64,000 nucleotides of DNA, from NCBI RefSeq assembly GCF_964019385.1, contig NC_088647.1:4348798-4412797 (forward strand), written 5' to 3'. Both the position numbers and the translations under genes were made by a program. Below the pieces are notes generated by a model. It made no database searches. It was given only the letters and a program-made list of their open reading frames with translations, and was not told the DNA's origin. This stretch comes from Sycon ciliatum. Lineage: Eukaryota > Porifera > Calcarea > Leucosolenida > Sycettidae. Shown piece by piece: positions 52,832 through 59,035 of the stretch (the stretch's first letter is position 1; every line of letters starts with the position of its first letter).

Positions 52832-55800
52832 GTGCTGTGTAACACTTTTTAAATTATACTGGCGGAAGGAGCAAGCTAGAAGGCATGTGTCATGTAATAT
52901 AATGCATGATGACGATGATACAATTTGCTCGTATCAAAGCTCTTTGGTACACCTGATGATGATATCGAGGCTCTAAGGTACCAAAAGAAGCTAGCAAGCA
53001 GCATTATACGACGTACGATACATGCTCACCTTCTGCAGGCAGTTCAAGCCCAAAGTTTCCAACCGGTGCAATCTCTGGTGCTGGAGTGTCCACTTGTTGA
53101 GCTAAGGCGGAATGACACCAAGAAGCAAAAGAAAATGCTTACTATAAACATCACGGTGATGAAGTCAGCTCAGGTAAATTACATGATATCCACTGAGAGT
53201 AAACCAAGTGTGCGCAGCTGGCTACCATGCTAGGTGCTGCTCCATGACTGTAATCTGCAAACTAAATGATTATAAACTTAGAAGTTCCTCGTTGGAACAA
53301 CCAACTTCATAAATGATTATATTTCTACTTATTCCAACAAAGCAAAGGACTAGCATGGACTTCACACAAGAGTCCCGTGGGACAAGAGAAGCCACCATAG
53401 TGTAGCAGGGCGGATAAATGCCGGATCCCTTACCTTGGCATTCCAAAGCGCTAATGCAGCGTGCACCATCGGTAGCAGATTCGCGCACAAAGCCGTGCTG
53501 GCAGAAGCAGCCGACCACGCACTGCAGTGTGCAGATCAGTGGTGCAGCAACGCCACAAGCCGTCGGACATGCCGTGCCACACTCGGTGAAGACCTCGTTC
53601 AGTCCACAGGCAGCAGAGCTTGCCTGGTTGCCGTCTACAGAAACAAGTTCAGAGCAGCACATCACAGCATTCATACTGAGAGATCAGGCACATGCTGGGA
53701 CATACAAAATTGATAGTGGTGCATAACTAGTGCCTATCTACCCTATCCCAGAACCATCTATCCTTTCCCATCCATGTAAGAGCTGAAATGCTGGCCACCG
53801 TGATAGGCCAAAAACTACACTAGCCAGCGCAGTCCTCAAGGACAAGAAACAGAAAGACGCTCCTTTGAAGATGGCGGTGGAGGGGGGGGGGGGGGGCTGG
53901 CTTGGCAGAGGTGTGCGCTAGTGTCACTGACAAACATCAGTCGTGTGGCACGCTCAAGCGGGGTTCAACTCAGGCTGCACAGGGGACGGTTGGACATTTT
54001 CGAGCTCCGTAGATTTTCGTGCGATTTCTCAGCCCAGCCGGTCTGGAGGTACAGTGAAACCTGTCAAGGCGACCACTCGGATAAGACGGCCACCTGTCCC
54101 ACAAGACCACTGGAACCAGAATCAAGGGATGCTCTTTCCAGTCAAATGACCCTGGATGAGGAGACCACCTGGCAACAAAGACCACGTTTCGAAAGTCCCT
54201 TGAGCGGTCGTCTCGCGTCTTAGACAGGTTTCCCTGTAGTTACAGGATAGGAGAGAAGAGTGGTGAGTAGTAAATACTGTCTAGGTAGGAGCAATTGGCA
54301 GACATAGGTAGCCATGCTGCCCAAAACTGCCACCCACAGCCTCCTGACGGCATTGGAAATAAAACTTTTGAGCTCCGTCCCTGAAATAGAATCGTCCGTC
54401 TTTGAAATTGCCAAGATGCTGCCAGCACTCGTGTCGGAGTCTGCCAACCGGGAGGACCGTCTCCAAAGCTGGATTGACGAACTGGTGATACAGATAACAG
54501 GACTGAATGAGGAGGTTGTCGCCATGGAGACCGCCATAGCAACGGCAACCGTGTTACCTTTCCTCCGGCTAAACCGCCCCAGCGTACGACGAGGCGCAAG
54601 GGATCTTGTAGCCGTACCCGTACGCGCAAAGGCCAGGTCACCACATGCACTGGTGCAGCAACAGGAGAACACCGTAGCACTTTCCAACGCGTACACGTGT
54701 GTGATACTGACAGTGATCGTGAGATCTCGAGCGACGAAGATGACAGTTTTCAGACTGTTGGGCGCCCCCCAGTCAAGCCCCAGAAAAACATCGTTCGACC
54801 CAATCGCTGATGAATCGTGGAAACTAGTATCCAAAGAACACCACCAAACAAGGAAGGCAGTTGTGTATGTGGGAAATCTGAACTCTGATTGCACAGAGGA
54901 GTGTGTAACAGAGTTCACTCAGCAGAGATCTGTGGCTGTGGCCAAACCTGTCAAGGTCCAAGTTGTGTATGTGGGAAATCTGAACTCTGATTGCACAGAG
55001 GAGTGTGTTACAGAGTTCACTCAGCAGAGATCTGTGGCTGTGGCCAAATCTGTCAAGGTCCATGAGTGCAGCATACACACCACAGAAGACGGGGAAAGTG
55101 TCCGCCCGATTGACGCTCCACGCCACTGGCTTAGAAACAGTCACTGCTGCGAACGTCTGGCCCCGACCGCTTTACGCTTGACCCAGCACACTTGCCTTCT
55201 CCTTCAACTCAGATACTACTTGAAGCCGCACGTTCCTCGACAGCCAGTATGGTTTCCGCAGCAACAGAGGAACTGCTGATGTTCTGACTGCTCTACAAAA
55301 TGAATGGGTCCAGATCGTCGCCAACGGTGGAGCTGTACAGGTGGTTGCCGTCGGCGTTGCCGGAGCTTCCGACCGAGTGTCACACATCAGAGTCCTCCAC
55401 AAAGCAGAGCAAGCTGGCCTCACTGGCACACTACGCACCTGGCTCCAGCATTACCTCTCTAGCCGACGAGAGCTGAAGGTCTTAGTCCGAGGCCAAACTT
55501 CCTGTGCCCAACCAATTTTAAAAAGCTGGGGTGCCACAAGGAAGCATCCTTGGCCCAACTTTGTTCCTTCTTTATGTCAGTGACCTTGACCAATGTTTAG
55601 CCCCGGGAACCAGAATCCTTTGCCGACGACACCACCCTGTACAGCCTCCTGAGCCCCGGAACCCCTGCTGACAACACTGCCTCCTTGCAAGCGTCACTGT
55701 CCCTCCTGAACGAATGGGGGGGGGGGGGGGGGGGGAAGAGCGCTGGAGGGTGAAGTTTTAGCCAGCTAAATCCCAGAAAATGCTCTGCACAAGACCCCCT

Positions 55801-56355
55801 GCTCTTTTCCGGCAAGAATTATCGTTGAAGAGTATGCCTGCTGCTTTCAAGGACTGGCTGTGGGCCACAGACGGCAACTAAGATCAACTAAGAACCATAA
55901 AACAGTACAAACGCCTTACACCTTAATGTGATTTTCTACTTTTATGCTGTTATTTTAGTACTACATTCCTCCCCCCCCCCCCCTCCTCAACCCGCCCCCA
56001 CCCCTTCCTGTTGCGCGCATCCAGTGCTGACTCCGAGACCTCTGGTCGGACTAGCTGGACTAGCTGGACTTGCCTCACCTGCACCTTGCTTTTGCATGTC
56101 CAACCCCTTTTGTCTGTTTGTCCTAGTCTTCTGGCCCACTTTACTGTTACCCCACATCATCAGTAGGATCGTGTGCTTTAAACTTTAAAAGAAAAATGAA
56201 AAAAACAGTGACCGCTGCATAGTACCCGCTTGGCAGCTAATGGTGCTATAGCTCCGTTCCTCACACGTGTATGTGCGAACAAACACATGCATACACGCAC
56301 GCACATACACACATTTCTATACCCAGTCCTGGCTAGCCGTACACTTCCTTTTATT

Positions 56356-56399
<44 letters not shown>

Positions 56400-57152
56400 A
56401 TTCTTTCTTCCTCTCGTTTCCATACACTCCACCACCGCACGTAGCAGAGCTCACATGAGACAGAAGCGGAAAGGTTGGCATTGCTGCCCAGTATGCAGGC
56501 TGCATCCACGCCTAACAACACCTACACACCATGATACCTCGTGCAAACATCGTTCTGCTTCATCAGATTGCAGGAACCGTGAAGTGGGCTATGTTTCAGG
56601 ATTGACATGTACCATTGTTTGCGATTTATGCGAGGGATGCCAAATCGTGAACTTTGAACTTTGCAAACTTCCAGCAGGATTATTAATCTGGTCTGTGTTC
56701 AAACTTTAATCACAGTCATACCACTGAAAACTGCTCTAGCTTTCTAAATAACCGGAGTTTCTTGTCGCAAAATAATCCGCCTTTGATACAGACAGAAACA
56801 GTCTTAGGAAATATAGTCACCTTAAGTACTGCCTGCACGTGGTATGACAGTTTGAGTTACCAAGACTTACTTTGTGCCGGGGGTTCAACCGCCAAGTCCT
56901 GTGTGTCAACGCCAGTGTGGACTCCAGCAGGGGGTTCTGAGGCAGATCAAACCGCATGACCAAGAGTGTGTGTATTCAAAGGCCAATGAGTGTCACGAAA
57001 TACTCAAACCAACTTAAAGGTAGCACAAGCCTGTGTTACACGACGGGTGGAGGAACGGCAGGAGACAGGCAGTCAGGTAGACAGACAGACATGCAGACAG
57101 ACAGACACTAGGAGTTCGCTGGTGACCACAAGAATGGCAAACAGGCATGTGT

Positions 57153-57193
<41 letters not shown>

Positions 57194-58979
57194 TGAGTGA
57201 GAGAGAGAAGGTGAAAGACAGCAGACAGCAGCATGGTTGCTTCAGGAAAGGCCAAAAACTGGCTACACAAGCCTACCCAGACACATGTGTTCCATGACAC
57301 ACGGTGAGTTGACGACAAGCGTATCACGGATGTAGCCAGGGTCACAGAAGCATCCGCTCACACACACGTCAGGGCACACCTGGTCAGCAGTGTTGCTGTT
57401 GCCACATGTTGCCTCACATGCAGAGCCACAATCAGAGTAGGTTGCATGGGCGCCACAGTCTGCCACACATAACACAAGCATACCCACAAACCAACTCTGA
57501 ATTGGTCCCAACACAATTCAAAAACTTATCCAGATTGTTTACCTCCCGGCAACAGGTTTATCCATCATCCATAGAATCAACTTTCAATCGAGCCATGCAC
57601 TGTTGCTATCTGTCCAGTTCCACGTTACTGGACGTTTCTCTTCAGATATGGAGAGCTGGCACTATGTAAATCTCAAATATAAGTGCTTTACACAGAGGCG
57701 CACCTTTTCTCCTAAGAAATGTCAGGAACGCGCCCTCCAGCTACCACATGAACATTCACTTTCGTATGTACAAATACGAACTGGCATGTGACGTTTCCTA
57801 CCAAGAGGGGCGCAGCTCATACACCGGCGCGACTTCGACCCAGGAGATACGGCAACCCACAGTAGTGCTGCCACATAGTTCCAACACAACAGGGATAATG
57901 CCAGAGCCATCCATGGTACAAGCCTCACCACCAACTAAGCGCTCCTACCTGATCGTTCTGTTTGCGTTTGACCCTCGGCAACAAAGGTCTGCTCTTCAGA
58001 AGCCAATGGAGCTGTGGGTAAACGAAGACAGCATGAGCAAAAGCAATAACTTTGTTCAATTTGCACCACCATAACAGAAAAATAAGGGCTACCAGTTGAG
58101 TACAGTATCAACCAGCAGGGTAGTTTATGATAGAACTGAGCCCAATTATTCGTACACTGATGAAATACTAGTTTCGGTGAAGTATCTTCTAACCGACCAG
58201 CCATGGTATCGCGCTGGATTCAGGACCTGGTGTGCAGGAACATAGAGGATGCATATTATTCCAAACATTGGGCTGATGCTGAAAGGATGGACTCGGTCCA
58301 GCAAGTAAGAACACACTTTTGATAAGTTCGATCAAGTAAGACGAGAAGTACATGACAAAACAGCAACCAACACCAACAACCAGACTAACCCATAGGCTCA
58401 GACACAAAGTTGCTTTCAGGTCACACATGCACACAGCACAAAAGACTTTGGAGAATGTCATCACTCAAAACAATGTCATTCCAGAGCAGACATCAATAAT
58501 ATCGCTGTCTCCTGCATGGTCTATCACGGTGGATCTTCCCAGCCTTACTTCAGCCACCCAGTGGACAAAATCAATACCGGAAACCTGACCGGCGTATGTG
58601 TGACATAAGGCACAACGGACAGATGCACCCCTCCAAAAGGGATGTATCCAAGCACATTGCCCACATGACTGAGCTGGGTAGAAGTAGAACATCGGGGAGA
58701 AAATGGACCACCTACCCTACCCGAGGAAAATCAACGTATGCCACTGAATAGCACCAGCCATGCCATGCCAACTCACCTGTGCACGTTTCTTTGCGAACGC
58801 ATCCAGCTCCATTCTCGCCGGACGCACGCACAAAGCCTTCGGTACAGAAGCAGCCCATCACACACATAGCGGGGCAAATGCGCGGACCCGAGTTCATGTT
58901 GTCGCACGTAGCGGGACACGCCGTGCCGCACTCATGGTACACCTCGTTCGCAGCACAAGCTGTGAGTCAAAGAACACAT

Positions 58980-59035
<56 letters not shown>

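Noticed and set aside
54220..54918. Long minus-strand ORF of over 200 codons
   Set aside because: Antisense shadow of the plus-strand retroelement ORF1-like region.
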